Shown: one piece after another, positions 1 to 11,926 of the stretch
Layout: every line of letters starts with the position of its first letter
How positions within the stretch are numbered: the stretch's first letter is position 1
Origin: Stropharia rugosoannulata
Lineage: Eukaryota > Basidiomycota > Agaricomycetes > Agaricales > Strophariaceae
Assembly (NCBI GenBank): GCA_028532985.1
Contig: JANCIK010000006.1
Span: forward strand, 806,001-870,000
Direction of reading: 5' to 3'
DNA length: 64,000 nucleotides
Notes under the pieces: model-generated
What the model saw: the letters and a program-made list of their open reading frames with translations, nothing else
Told to the model about the DNA's origin: nothing
Database searches by the model: none
Translations under genes and position numbers: made by a program

Positions 1-956
1 TTCGGCTTCTTCTTTCTCAGCTAGTTGCTGAGATATCGTCGATTTCGTCCGGATTTCCTGGGGTTCGGGTTCGCTGCTGATGAACTGTAGCAGCAGAGGT
101 TCTAGGTCCGGGGTAGACAAGTTCGTTGGTCTGAGAGATCTCCAGCTGACTTTGCCGGTTTCCCAGTTCACGTCGGGGTTATGCCTTCTGAACCAGGGCA
201 ATCCCAGGATCATCGTCTGCTGTCCCAGGCAGCTTAGGAAGAAAACTTCCCAGGTTGTTCATTCTCCTATAGTCAGTTCGATCCTAACATAGTGGGTGAT
301 CATTCCCAGTTTGTTAGGGGTCCCATCCACGTTCTTCACTTTCAACGGAAATTTTAGTTTCTGCATCTCCAGCTGATGTCTCAGCATAGTTCGTATCCAT
401 GAAAAGTCCACTGGCCCCGGTATCGGCCAGCGCTTCCTCTGTGACGCTTAGCGATCCAATCTCAGCTCTCCAGTTTACTGGGATCAAGATTGATCTTTCG
501 TTCATTCGGGCTAAAAATACCGTTTGGATCGCCAATCGTATAGGGGGTGACGTCGGTGCGCCCCCTACTCGGGAAAAGGGGTCTCTTCCGCGTCGAGCTG
601 ACAGAAAAGGTCTTCTTCGTAGATCCGGACTGAGGGATCCTCGTTCTCCTCGGTCGTCGTCTTTGCTTCGTGGATCTGCTGGACAGGTGGTCGGGGTTCG
701 CCGTTGGTCCGGTCCTTTGGTGTCCTTGGGCAATTCCTAGCGATATGCCCGGTCTGATGGCAATTAAAGCATTTGCCTTTCTTCAGATGATCAGTCTTTT
801 CGCTGATCGTCAGGGCATTGATATCCATCGCATAAGGGTCCTTTGGTGGCGGTGCGCTTCTCGGGAACCAGTAGGTCTTCTTCTGACCGGGAGGGTACTT
901 GTTGGTCCTCTTCATGGCCTGCGCATAGTTTGGGGTTGATTCGTTCCATTTGACTC
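1..956 (-). pseudogene. Ty3/Gypsy gag C-terminus and protease (broken)
   Basis: Gag C-terminal part and protease start of a Ty3/Gypsy retroelement. Reading leftwards, a CCHC zinc knuckle (CFNCHQTGHIARNC, near 770-730) ends the gag frame at about 565. A second frame then carries the aspartic protease motif ADTGASGLF (about 435-405). The protease is broken: the frame shifts at about 385, and a TGA at 259-261 sits where this family normally has an arginine codon. In the shifted frame, recognisable protease residues (MILGLPWFRRHNPDVNW) run towards position 1, so reverse transcriptase would lie off the left edge. The fragment stops at 956 at the terminal repeat of element A, and the gag N-terminus resumes at 11927-12671. 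Seen: motifs, stop and frame change. Inferred: one original element. Confidence 0.85.
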
Positions 957-958
957 AT

Positions 959-985
959 CTGGAAATACCTCATTTTCCAATTAGG
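959..985 (+). repeat. Element A left terminal inverted repeat
   Basis: A 27-bp end matching the right end (11900-11926) in inverted orientation at 23 of 27 positions. Mismatches are one base after the first seven and three bases just before the closing ATTAGG. Confidence 0.85.
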
Positions 986-1505
986 TTTATGAAGTACTAC
1001 CTACCCCAAATAATAGTATGATAACGCTTGAATTATGTCCATAAGTTCCATTAGGTGCATAACATCTAATTAGGACTGAATAAAGTTGGTATGCTGGTTA
1101 TTGAAAACTTATGCATTCCTTATTGGCCCATAGTGTTCTCTTGCTTGGTATTGCATTTTCCTTTACCATGTTTTACTTAATCCTTAGTCAAATTTGTTCC
1201 TGTGATAATTGAACCTTGCACACCATTATGAATTTCTTGTTCATTATTTATATGTTTTAGGCCAGTTCATCTGGCTAATGATTTTTAACTTATTTACGGC
1301 TTTGTTGCACACAATAATATAACATTATATATCAATAACAATTTTCCAGTATCATAATAACATGTAATTAGTAAACAATAAAATGAATATTAGCTTAAGT
1401 CTAACAGTGCCAGGGGATCAACGTCCACATGAGCATTTTGAGAGTCATCTGATGACTGCCTACACCCAAGTTAGTTATGACGGCTTATCACTCTGCAACA
1501 GTGAC
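986..1505. other. Element A left subterminal non-coding DNA
   Basis: AT-rich sequence with no supported gene. It separates the left terminal repeat from the 3' end of the DUF6532-like gene. I see no clear tandem motif here, unlike the ends of element C. Confidence 0.6.
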
Positions 1506-4187
1506 TTACATTACAGCCAAGTATAACTTCGACATTACCTGATGAAAGAGCAATGGATGTTTGCTTTTTAATTCTTCCAACGTACATATGTGACTATCGT
1601 ACACAGTCTTGTAAAGGTCGCTGCGGAAGTGAAGGCGCTTGTCTTCCATTCCCTTTTTCCAGGCGTCCAAGGCGGCATGGACCTACTCAAAAGTGCACTT
1701 ATTAATATATACAAATACTATCTGTATCAAAACCAAAACGTACGCCAGTGGCGCCCAAGGCCACCAAAGGAATTGTTAGTTCCATTTCGGGGTGATCTGG
1801 ATGGGAACTAATGTAGTACTTCTTGAAGTTGAAGCCAAACGCTGTGCGACTAGAAAAGTAAGCACTTCGTAACGTTTTGATTATAGCTGAATTCAGATAA
1901 ATTTCTTTGCCCTTGACCATCCACATGGGCTTCAAATGCGTGAGTCAAGAAACGTATATCAGAAGATCTGACTTACTTTGCTGTCGGAGTCTGTTGCCCA
2001 ATGACCGGGATATACGTAAGTATTGTTTTTGAAAAGAGCCTTGACGCGCTCCTGACATATAGCATATACGCCCAGCTGGAAGACGGCGATGTGCGATAAC
2101 GCATGAGTCCGAGCGGGGCTGCGGTGAATAGCGAGACGATCAATGACCTGCGTATATATCTGGTTAGCAGGTCCGTATAGACTAAAAAGAGCACATACCC
2201 ATCGCCCCAGATTGTGGGCATAGTGTTCGTCACTCTGTACACGCTTTCGGACAGCACAGTACTTCTCATCCTTCTTTTCCAACTTTCTGAGTGCTTTTGT
2301 AAGCACTTCCACTCGATAATCAGAGTGACGGTGGAGCTCGGGCCAGGCTTCTTTCGTGACAAGGTCGGTTTCGGCTATGGTCAGCGCGTCACGGCACACG
2401 AGGCGGAGGAATGGATCTTGATCAGTTAGAGTACCTTCACGAACATTCGTATATTCCGGCCAAATTTTTTCTTGCTGCATCGTACACCTAGCCTTGGAGG
2501 TGCGTCGAGGGCGTCCAGTCGGGGGTTCACTCTCGTCAGTACCCATCTCGGCACGCTGCACGTAGTTGATGGGTAAGTAACACATCTTCAGCAAAAATGG
2601 GACCTAATACCTCAGTTCCAAACTTGAGATCACGTTTAGTATCTTGCTTCAACACTTGTTTACTAGCCTGGTCGTGTAAGATGCAGTTTATAACTTTGGA
2701 GGGAATGAATCGCGAACTCGGACATACCTTGCGTGTAACCTTGGTCCTCAAGTGTCTCTTTTTTGCTCGGCCCTCAAAATCTTTGGAATGGCGTTCAACA
2801 TAGGCGGGCACAGAAACGGCAATGTCCTCATCACTGGCAAATGAGTCAGAGTTTTCATCTTCGAGGTTTATTGATGAATTGCTCTGGCGAGGCAGCTCGG
2901 AGTCAGACGTGGGCGGGCGGGAGGCAGAGCCGGAAGAAGAAGAACCTCTGCAGCAGGTTTGAGTTCCTTTGACCAGGGACAGCGAACGAGCGTGGTGAGA
3001 GTGAGTCTGCATACAAGATCCCTGCGAGGTGATTATTTATCATATGTATCTCAGTATTATGAATGAATTTATATAAGAAACACGTACCTCGGCCAGCATC
3101 AAATCCTCCAAAGCATCGTCAGATAAGTGCCTCAGATCTTGATCAGCATCCCCTGATGATCCTTCGCCATCCGATTGACCTCCATTTGCACTGAGTTGTG
3201 CGCTTTCAGAGGAGTAGTCGGATTCTAGAAATCCTGCTGTAATTTCAGGGGGTAGTACCTGTTCATTTGAGTATTTGGCACGGGTCGACGCTGAGCGAGG
3301 TCGTGGCCGAGGCCGATGGATAGTCGCAGGTGAGTCTTCCGCTAGATGTGGGCGAATAACATAGTAACATGCAAAAAGAAAAAGAAGAAATACCAAGACT
3401 AGCTCACCTGAACGTGCAAGATGCAAACTATCTGCGGATTGGTCACGGTGCGCTGGCTGAGTTTCACGGTTTAAACGAGTATGCTGGACTTCTTCAAAAT
3501 CTTCAATGGGAGAGAGCGGTTCTTCAGACTCGGGGCTTGCGCGAGGGGATTGTAGTGAGCGAGCTAGAGCTATGTTAGAGATGAGATGGGCAGTTCCAAG
3601 ACAGGGTTACCATCAAGTCACCTTGTTTGCTTTTGCGAACACGTCGGGTGGCGTGAGATGATGATGCTGTTTTGGGAATTAACTGGGGTAAGCCGTTTAC
3701 GGATCGCTGCATTGTTTCGTTTGCTACATACCTTGACTCTTCGCAGGTGTTATCCTGGGGGCCTTGCGCTTTTTTGGCACTGTATGCGGTAAAACAGTCA
3801 TACCTAAATCTGTTAGTACTGAACTGGGCTTACTAGGACTTTCAGACAGATCATCCTGCTCGAGTGTCGTTGCCACGACAGGCTCTGTAGGTCTGCGTTT
3901 GCCTTCAGCTTGCAACCAGACTGCATCATGACATTGGGATGCGGTCAGGCAGGACTCGACGGATACAAAGTCACGCACGTTTGTTTTGTGAAGCCTTTGC
4001 TTTGGCTGTACGTGTCCCTATTAGAAGGTGAGTGTCTGTATGTGCATGGGGTAACCGGTTGAGCGATTGACGAACCTTTTCCAGCCTCGATTAAAATTTC
4101 AGCTTGGGCCTGATCGTGGCTACGCTTCTGCGCACGACAGACAGCCCTTTGTTGAGCATCTGCTTCGGCTGCCTCGTCTGTCGGCAT
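1506..4187 (-). CDS. DUF6532-like protein, multi-exon
   Basis: Multi-exon gene starting MPTDEAAEADAQQR at 4187. Exons can be followed leftwards through introns at about 4074-4020, 3728-3643, 3600-3570, 3410-3345 and 3080-3030. The N-terminal half is Ser/Glu/Arg-rich and probably disordered. The C-terminal half (about 2700-1530) matches the fungal DUF6532 pattern: helical region, a segment reading KEIYLNSAIIKTLRSAYF, then LTIPLVALGATGVHAALDAWKKG across an intron and a closing DLYKTVYDSH segment. DUF6532 has no known biochemical role but is abundant in basidiomycete genomes near transposons. It is transcribed divergently from the transposase, sharing the 213-bp region 4188-4400. No stop interrupts the proposed splice form. 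The last exon boundary near 1530-1506 is uncertain. Confidence 0.65.
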
Positions 4188-4400
4188 TTTTGGGCTAGCG
4201 GATCTGATACAGCAACAATCGTCTGCTTTGCTGGATGGAAGCTGTGTGAAGGAGAGGGACAAGTTACAACGAAAATCCTGATGTGGTGTGTTGTTTGTCT
4301 TATGCGTTATTTGCCTCCGCGGACCTGCTGTTTCGTCAATGTCAGCCAAATATGCCACCAGCAAGCACGAACGAAGTATACCTTGGCTTACCCATACATC

Positions 4401-7400
4401 ATGTCCACCAAATGTCCTGGATGCCATAATATTTTCCCAACAGTCCGCGGGTGTCTCTCACATCTTCGCCAGAGCAAGGACGAACTGTGTGTTCAAGCTC
4501 GGTTGGCAATCCGCAAACGGAATCTCGAAGATACAGCATCGGAAGCTTCACGATCCAACAGTCAATCGTCTTCTGCTCGAACATCCGCCCAGGATAACAT
4601 GCCCGTTGCTCAACCTTTCGAGGGCGATTACTTTGGTGACCAGGAATTCTACGCAAATGAGACATTTGGCCATGATACGGAGCCCTTGGGCGAGCCTGAT
4701 CTTGAGACTGATAGCGACTTATCAGGGCATGACTTTGGCGTTGGTGAGGAACTAGGCCCTTTCGCAGATTCTGACGACGAAGATCAGGTCATCGCCAAAT
4801 TGGAGGCTGATGTTTTTGAGCCCGAGCGGGATGTGGCACCTGCTGCTCCAATCATTGAAGACCAGCAGGCCATGGATGTCGATGATCCACGGGAGCACAC
4901 TCAAGCTCAAGAGATGTTGGAAGAGCTTGAGTCTCGAGTGGCTCGTGATCAGGTACTAGCGGCCTGCAGCCATGGCACGAAGCCCGTATCAACCGTTAAA
5001 TACACTGAAACACATTCAAATTCGCGTGCGGGACATTCCATGAAGACAGAAACCCCGTCAGATGAACGATATGCACAGATTGTGGGCAGTCAAGATAATG
5101 AATGGGCCCCATTTGCGTCGAAGCTAGACTGGGACTTGGCCAGATGGGCCAAATTGAGGGGAGCCGGTTCGACAGCATTTTCGGACTTGCTGGGTATAGA
5201 AGAGGTCGGTTATACTTGCTGTTTTTCCTGATATTTACTAATCTGCATCCTGATGTACTAGCTACGGGATGTATTGGGTCTGTCTTACAAGAACTCAAAC
5301 CAACTCAATAACATTTTGGACACGCGCTTACCAGAACGTCCCCAGTTTAAGAGTAGAAATGTGATGGCGCAGGGCGAGAGTTTTCCAGTGTACTACTGCG
5401 ATGTTCTGGAATGCATACGCGCTCTCTTGGCCGACCCCGATTTTGCGTCAGAGTTGATCTACGAGCCTGAGACGCACTACGCTGACGCAGACCAGACAAT
5501 GCGCCTTTACCACGACATGCACACTGGCGATTGGTGGTGGAAGACTCAGGTGAGTGTTCCACCTATAGCGAGCACTAAGCCCAATCGTGTCATGGCTGAC
5601 ACTGGACGTAGACATTGGTAGAAAAGGACACCCAATGCAACGACGTTACCGTTCTACCAGTCATAATCTCCTCGGACAAGACACAGCTGACTCAATTTCG
5701 CAATAAAACGGCCTATCCCGTCTATTTGACCCTGGGGAATCTTCCTAAGCACGTTCGCCGCAAGCCTTTGCCGCAAGGACAAGTACTCATTGCATATCTC
5801 CCTACGACAAAACTAGAACATGTTAAAAATGACGAGTCGCGGAGGCGCTCCGTAGCCAACCTGTTTCATCATTGCATGAGATACCTATTGGCGCCCCTAG
5901 CTTGGGCTGGAAAGCGCGGTTTGTCTTGTGCTTGTGGGGATGGGTCTGTCAGGAGAGGACATCCCATCTTAGCGGCATATGTGGGCGACTATCCTGAGCA
6001 AGCTTTGGTCATGTTAACCCCCAACAGGTGTTGCCCAATTTGTCCAACTCCCCCTGTCGGTATGGGGCATACAATCGAGGATCCCCGCGATGCAGAAGCT
6101 GTCCTGGCAGCACTGGGACAATCTCGCGACGGGGCGGCGGCGTTTTATGCAGCATGCAACCATGCAGGGCTGCGGCCAATTCAGGATGCCTTCTGGGAGA
6201 AACTCCTGTACACGAACATCTACGAGTCCATCACCCCAGACATCTTGCACCAGTTATATCAGGGCGTGTTCAAGCACCTGCTGAAGTGGATCACAGCCAT
6301 CTGCGGGCCGGCTGAGATTGACGCGCGCTGTTGACGCTTTCCACCAAACCACAACATCCACCTGTTCATGAAGGGCATAACCGGCATGACTAGAGTCACA
6401 GGGCAGGAGCACGAGCAAATTGGCCGCATCATACTCAGCATAGTCCAGGACATCAAGATTCGCGGTCAGTCGGCGGCGGTCAGCAACTCAGTTGTGCGAG
6501 CTGTACGCACCTTGCTGGACTTCATGTATCTGGCCAAATATCCCATTCACTCGTCAGGCACATTGAATTCGTTGGACCAGGCTCTTGCTGATTTTCGTGA
6601 ACATATCGAAGTCTTTCGTCAGTTGGGCGTCCGTGAACATTTTGACATACCCAAATTCCACGTCATAGGACATTACCGGCACTTTGTGGTGCAGCTGGGG
6701 ACCACTGATAATTTCAACACCAAATACACAGAGCGTCTCCATATCGACATGGCCAAACATGCCTACAAGGCGACAAATCGCAAAGATGAGTTCGTCCAAA
6801 TGACGCTTTGGTTAATACATGTCGAGAAGGTCGCGTACCACGAAAAGTTCATCCACCGCTGTTCAAATGCGTCGTTACTAGACGTTTCCATACCCCCTAT
6901 CCAGGTTGTACCCGCACTGATCCCACTGCGTTCACAGCAGATGACCAAACATCCCTCGTCGCACGCCGTTTCTTTAAGGGATATAGAACAGAGATATGGG
7001 GCTGTTGATCTTGTGGAGGCTCTGCAGTTGTTTGTGGCCCAAAATCAGCACCCCAACTGGAGCATTTCCACGATTCACGACGCTGCATCCGCCCTGCATG
7101 TTGATCTATATCGACTGCCTGTATTTCATCGGATCAAATGGACTACACGCGACCCTTATGCTTTGGACGGCACTGGCACATCCGTTGTCGACTCAGTACA
7201 CTGCGAGCCCCCTAGTCGTGATAAAGACAAGAACGAGCTGCCTGGGCGCTTTGACACCGTCCTGGTAAATCACAACCGCGGGGGAGACGTTGGCGTCAAA
7301 GGTAAGTATATCCGGCTTCATAACGCGCGAGCAATTCTAATTTAAAGTGTAGGTTACCGAGTGGCCCAAGTGCGCTGCATATTCAGTTTGCCCCCGCGGC

Positions 7401-7711
7401 AAGTGGAACGATGGTTTCCTCATGGCTTTCCCCACAAACATCTTGCCTATGTTGAATGGTTCAGTGCATTCACCCCGCAGGCTTTGGACAAGAATTCCCG
7501 GCTATACCACGTCAACCGGGCCATGACGCGCAACGGCATACGCGCGTGCAGCGTTGTCCCTGTGTCTACAATTCGGGCTAGTATTCATTTGTTTCCCAAA
7601 TTCAGACCTGTAGCACCCGCCGGCTGGCGTCCCAGCAACGTCATGGATGAGGCCCAATCGTTTTATGTGAATTCTTTTGCTAGCAGGTTTCTCTACGCCA
7701 CTCTTGTTTAG
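4401..7711 (+). pseudogene. Plavaka transposase A, one in-frame stop
   Basis: DDE-type transposase of the Plavaka family, predicted to cut and integrate element A. Four exons: 4401-5204, 5262-5549, 5612-7301 and 7353-7711, about 1,046 codons. The N-terminus is a zinc-finger-like segment (CPGCHNIF, then HLRQSKDELC). The core contains family motifs: WWWKTQ, then PVIISSDKTQLTQF, VYLTLGNLPKHVRR, HPILAAYVGDYPEQ, ITPDILHQLYQGVFKHL and a C-terminal LAYVEWF. A TGA at 6332-6334 interrupts the frame between DARC and RFPPNHNIH; the surrounding frame is otherwise unbroken. The likely ancestral codon is CGA, so a single C-to-T change at a CpG would have silenced it. Transposase B lacks a stop at the equivalent place. 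The copy is probably inactive unless the stop is read through. Confidence 0.85.
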
Positions 7712-7904
7712 GGACGTCTTACATGCGGATCACGGAGTGTATCGCCATACAATTCTCTTCTTCAGAGTGACCGTTATTAAGTTGCTGCGCCAGGCATATA
7801 CCTATTCCGCCAGCGGCTAGTACGTGAAATTGATCTATTCAAAGTTAATCCCATGTATATGATCTGAACCATGTCTATAAACATGACCCGGACCTTCAGA
7901 TTGG

Positions 7905-7913
7905 TATAAAATA
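7905..7913 (+). promoter_or_regulatory. TATA box
   Basis: TATAAAATA lies 46 bp before the start codon at 7959, a plausible core promoter for the first small coiled-coil gene of element A. Confidence 0.5.
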
Positions 7914-7958
7914 CCGCCCTCTCATGCTGCGAAGTCATACAACCTTATATCTGTTCTC

Positions 7959-8886
7959 ATGCGTACTTCCTCCAGTCATTTGCCCCGGACTGTCTCCGCC
8001 ACCCCTGCCCGCCACTGCCGCCTTGCTGCAGCGGCGTCTTATGCAGCCTCCAAGCACAAAGTTCTATCTGCGAAGGCCGCTGGTAAACAACGCGCTGCGC
8101 ACAGAAGGTAAGCTTTGACGATGTTTCGAGTATTCTCCCGTCATTAACGCTATACTGACTCGGAACAGGGCATCCTCGGAGGACAGCAGCTGTGTTGACA
8201 GTGAAGATGTCCATGAAGTTGCAGTTGACCCGTCTGGTACTGTACACAGGTATGTTTACCCTTCTTATGTAGAGTCTGCGGTGCGGGATCTCATCTCCTC
8301 TCTATGCATAAGCGCTTCGGATTCGGCCCTGAATCCCGGCCATACCAACAACCCCGTTGCATGCTACTCCACTCAGACGGCGGCCATTACACCCCGTGCA
8401 TCCACCAGCACCTCGGCCACTTGCGCAGCCGACCTCCAGGCCAGCGCTGCTGGTCAACCTGGACACGCATCGACCAGCGCCGGGGCAAGCGCGTGGGGCA
8501 CCAGCACTGTTGGGCCCTGCCCCGCTGGTCAGGCAGGTTCAACGTCTGCAAACCTGGCCCCGTTGCCAGCTGTGCCACCCAGTCTGGCCAATTCTGACGT
8601 ACTACACTTTTTGAACAGTTTTTTGGCGTCCGCTCGCGCTGCGGATCGCAAGGAGATTGAAAAATTGGAGAAAGCCCGAGCGGCCGAGGCGTTGCAAATC
8701 AGGGAACTCACGGAGCGGCTCAGAAAGCATGAAGACAGCCTGGCCAAGGGTCGCAAAGCATCCCGCCAGATTCGCCGGGATATTGAGAAGGCACGGAACG
8801 AAGCCGCAGCCCTCCAGGTGCGCGTTCATGGGATACTTGGCGACATAGACATGGCGGCTGAACAGCTGTTGAATTTTTGGGATTAG
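7959..8886 (+). CDS. Small coiled-coil protein 1 (element A cargo)
   Basis: Three exons, 7959-8107, 8169-8249 and 8313-8886, about 267 residues. Both introns have GTAAGC/GTATGT-type donors and AG acceptors, and the frame is open through all three. The N-terminus is Ser/Ala/Arg-rich. The middle is Ser/Thr/Ala/Gly-rich and probably disordered. The last ~95 residues are a charged coiled coil containing KEIEKLEKARAAEALQIREL. Function is not recognised. Its layout (basic start, acidic/serine second exon, long third exon ending in a coil) resembles the gene at 10695-11553, suggesting diverged paralogues. The coil suggests homo- or hetero-dimerisation, which is inference. Confidence 0.7.
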
Positions 8887-9064
8887 TACAGTATATGCGA
8901 AGTCAGCCGAATTATTTTTGTTAGTACCTTATGTCGTTTTAATACTACCATCAGCAAATATGTTATGGGGGCTGGTGTATGACACTGTTTGTTTGCTCGT
9001 GTGTATTTACCGTCCCATTTTCTTACGATTGCTTTTCACCTCTAGCCTGGCCTCCAGACTTCGC

Positions 9065-9824
9065 ATGACCCGTCATTCCCCACCGCGTACACCGCGACGA
9101 TCGCCAAAATCATGCCAGGGCCGGCAAAACCTCACTACTTCTTCACCTGGTTGCATACGTATGCTGAAACGACGTCGGTCCAGTCCTATCAGGACGCCAA
9201 TGTTTGCGACCGACCAAGCTTCATATGTTCTTAACTAACACAAAATTTTTCTTACATGACGTTCTTCAACTAATTGATGTACTGCTCTCCAATAGATTGG
9301 CATCGGATTCTTACCTTCCTGAGGTCACGATGGAAAACGTACTCGCTTGGGCCAACTGTCCTAAACGCAAACACATGTGGGCAAATGCGAAGGCCAGGCG
9401 AGAGAGTGCTACTTTCCACGGGACTTTGGAGAATATTACGGGGGCCTCACTCTTTGACGACCAACCAGCAGCATCCTGCGTCATTTCGGGTGAAGAAAAC
9501 GGCAAACAGGACGCAAATGAGTCGGGCAGTTTGCCAGATACCCCGCCTGCATACGAAGTTGAACGAGGAAAGGCCCGGCCGTACGAAATGATGGCACTAA
9601 TCAGAAGCTCGGTGAGCCGCTTGCAATCGCTATCCAACCAGTATACTAGGGAGAGGGAGCAGATCAAAGTCCTCATTTCTCAATATGCCGCATCAAAGCA
9701 ACAAGAGGAAATGGAAGAAAAAGCATTGCAGGAAGATCTAGCTCGGCTGGGAGCTTTCAAATTTGACAGCACAGACGTCACAGACTTTCTGAGCAAAAAA
9801 ACTAGATCAGATATTGAGCCTTAA
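9065..9824 (+). CDS. Small coiled-coil protein 2 (element A cargo)
   Basis: The first exon starts at 9065 with a very basic, Pro/Arg/Ser-rich sequence (MTRHSPPRTPRRSPKSC). The second exon begins at 9294 after an acceptor CCAATAG and runs to 9824. It holds an acidic segment and a C-terminal coiled coil of about 70 residues (VSRLQSLSNQYTREREQIK). The intron donor is unresolved: the only phase-compatible GT near the arginine-rich stretch (about 9179) is weak. Function is not recognised. The basic N-terminus and C-terminal coil are shared with the other three small genes of element A. Confidence 0.55.
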
Positions 9825-9896
9825 GGCTACATGTACGGCACACTCTGTATGACAATTATAACCAGACGTTTCACCTCCCATAACGCCAGTCATTCC

Positions 9897-10483
9897 CTAG
9901 CTTCCACTTGTGCGTTGCGACCCTAGAAACAAGGATAAACTGCAGCGCATATTGAATAAGTCCGAGCCGGTTTCTTTGACCTTCTCGTGAAGAATTTCCA
10001 ACTCCTCTCGCTCTTTGTCCAGCTCTGACTCCTTTTGTTTGACAGAATGTTTGAGCTGGTGATACTCTCTCAAAATCAACACATGTTTGCGTTGAAGCCT
10101 ACGAAAGACGCTCTGTGCTTCGGAAAACATAGGTATGGCCTCTGCATATTCGTCTTCAGGTTGTGGGGTCTCAAAGGCAGCCTCGCTGGTGCTGCTGCCA
10201 TGGGATGAGCCCATAAACTCGTCGGATTCATGAATGTTTTGATCAACAGTGGCCTCGGGTGCCCCCTGCGTCCCCTGTGACCCACTCCCAATGCTTCCGA
10301 CTGCTCTGTGGGCTGGCGCTGGAGGGCTGGGTCATCCGAGTCAGGCCATGCAAGAGTGCATATGGACTAGCGCTCATACCTTCCCCCAAGCGATTCCTGC
10401 CCCTCATTTTTATTTCCCCGCCGCTCTGAAGTTATGACAACTTCGGCTCGATTCTTGTTACGTTCTTTTGGTTTAAGTGGCAT
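9897..10483 (-). CDS. Small coiled-coil protein 3 (element A cargo)
   Basis: Two exons on the minus strand. The first starts MPLKPKERNKNRAEVV at 10483; an in-frame upstream ATG at 10555 is also possible. It splices at a GTATGA donor near 10384 to an exon that stays open to 9897. The middle is Gly/Ser/Pro-rich. The C-terminal ~75 residues form a strong coiled coil (LILREYHQLKHSVKQKESEL). The frame matches across the splice and continues into the long open region without stops. No catalytic motif is visible. It faces the gene at 10695 head to head, about 210 bp apart, so the two may share a promoter region. Confidence 0.65.
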
Positions 10484-10694
10484 GATGTTTAAACTTGACC
10501 TTGAAGAGTGATGTTCAAAGCCCTCGCAGGAGAAGGACGGGATTGAAGTGGCCAAACGTCTACGAAAATTGGGGCTTCGTAATGCGGGGCCGGTCTCACC
10601 ATGTCACCTACATAAGGTTTCACTTTATATGGAGCTCATCATCACGTCTGATCTGCTGAATTACTTACTGTCCAGCGCAGTCTGAAAGTGTACC

Positions 10695-11553
10695 ATGACC
10701 AAGAAAATGCCCTTAGGCAAGCACAAACATAAGAAGAACAGTTCGGTCAAGAGTCCACGCAAACGTCGTCAAAAATTGCTTGCAGAGGGGCAAGATGATG
10801 CAGCAAGGGACAAAGAGAACGACCTGGTTCCCGAGTGCACTCAAATCATATCTTAATTAGACGAGTTTTGACTGACGGGCTATACTTTTTCATAGGTCCA
10901 AGTTAGATATAACTACGCCACTCGCTGTGCCTCAAACACCCCGCCGCCCTGAGTGCACAGCAACTAGACGGTATGTTACAGTGTCAGATTCGTCTTCAGA
11001 TCATTCAGCACGGTAAGATTATGGAGATAATGTTCCAAAAAAAGTCTGACTGATTGAGGTTTGCAGTTCCCCACTCCTGAAAAATTCACCCAGTTTTGGG
11101 TGCTGCAAGCGCAAATCAGCGGCTACTCGCATCCGCCCGCGTTACATTGGACCACAACCTGCGCCTAAGCTTTTGTTCAACCTGACGCCTTGGAAGAAGA
11201 GAAAGATCGATAATGCCACTGTGCCGGATCTCGATGGAAAAGGGGATGCAGTTCTTGCATCCAGCAGCCAGTCGACAGGTAGCAGTGAGTGGACTGATGA
11301 TGTTAGTCCGGAGGAATCTAGTAACGATGAGCGCGACTTCCATGCGATGTATGATCGCATACGCCACAATGAATACTACAATCCAAGTCATTCTGACAAA
11401 GAAAACGTACCGCCGCTATCTCAAGAGGAGGAACTGATCGTGCTTCAAGCCAGGGTCAAGGAACTTCAGGCGGATGTCACAAAAGCTCACGCCGTGATTA
11501 GAGAAATTCAAGCCTGCCTGAAAGTGATTCAGGACTTTTTGAAAGATTTTTAA
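10695..11553 (+). CDS. Small coiled-coil protein 4 (element A cargo)
   Basis: Three exons. The first starts at 10695 with a lysine-rich sequence (MTKKMPLGKHKHKKNSS), a likely nuclear-localisation type segment. The second is about 10897-11012 and encodes TPRRPECTATRR then a Ser/Asp patch. The third, 11067-11553, ends in a coiled coil (EELIVLQARVKELQADVTKA). The second intron (11013-11066, 54 nt) has a clean GTAAGA donor. The first donor is less certain. Function is not recognised. The exon plan resembles the gene at 7959-8886. Confidence 0.65.
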
Positions 11554-11899
11554 ACCGATGTACCTTTAGCGTATGTAGGGAACTTGTTAATGTATTGTGT
11601 TTATGTGATTTAGTACAAGAGTTAGAAAAAGAATAAGTTGATTGTTGTCTTAAGGTTGTACAAAGTTAATTACAAGTGATGTAAGAGAGAATAATCATCA
11701 GGGGTCCTTCTCAAATATAATTGAGTTCAATTATATCTGAGAATACTATAGTGAATATTATAGTGTCGTTCTAATGTGTAATAGATCATAATAACTAACA
11801 AATAAGTATGCAATAAGAGATTAATAAGAGCCAAAAATATTGGCCCCCCATAATTCAATGTTATTGAGACTTATGTAGTATTGGTGCACTGTTACTTGT
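11554..11899. other. Element A right subterminal non-coding DNA
   Basis: AT-rich, no gene. It contains a short palindrome (TATAATTGAG/TTCAATTATA at about 11715-11736). Confidence 0.5.
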
Positions 11900-11926
11900 C
11901 CTAATCCAAAAATGAGGTTTTTCCAG
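11900..11926 (-). repeat. Element A right terminal inverted repeat
   Basis: Inverted counterpart of 959-985. It lies inside the open reading of the interrupted gag gene, so the gag ORF runs a few artificial codons into the repeat and stops at 11901. Confidence 0.85.

Noticed and set aside
7001..7270. Overlapping ORFs on both strands inside transposase A
   Set aside because: Shadows of the transposase frame, which alone carries family motifs.
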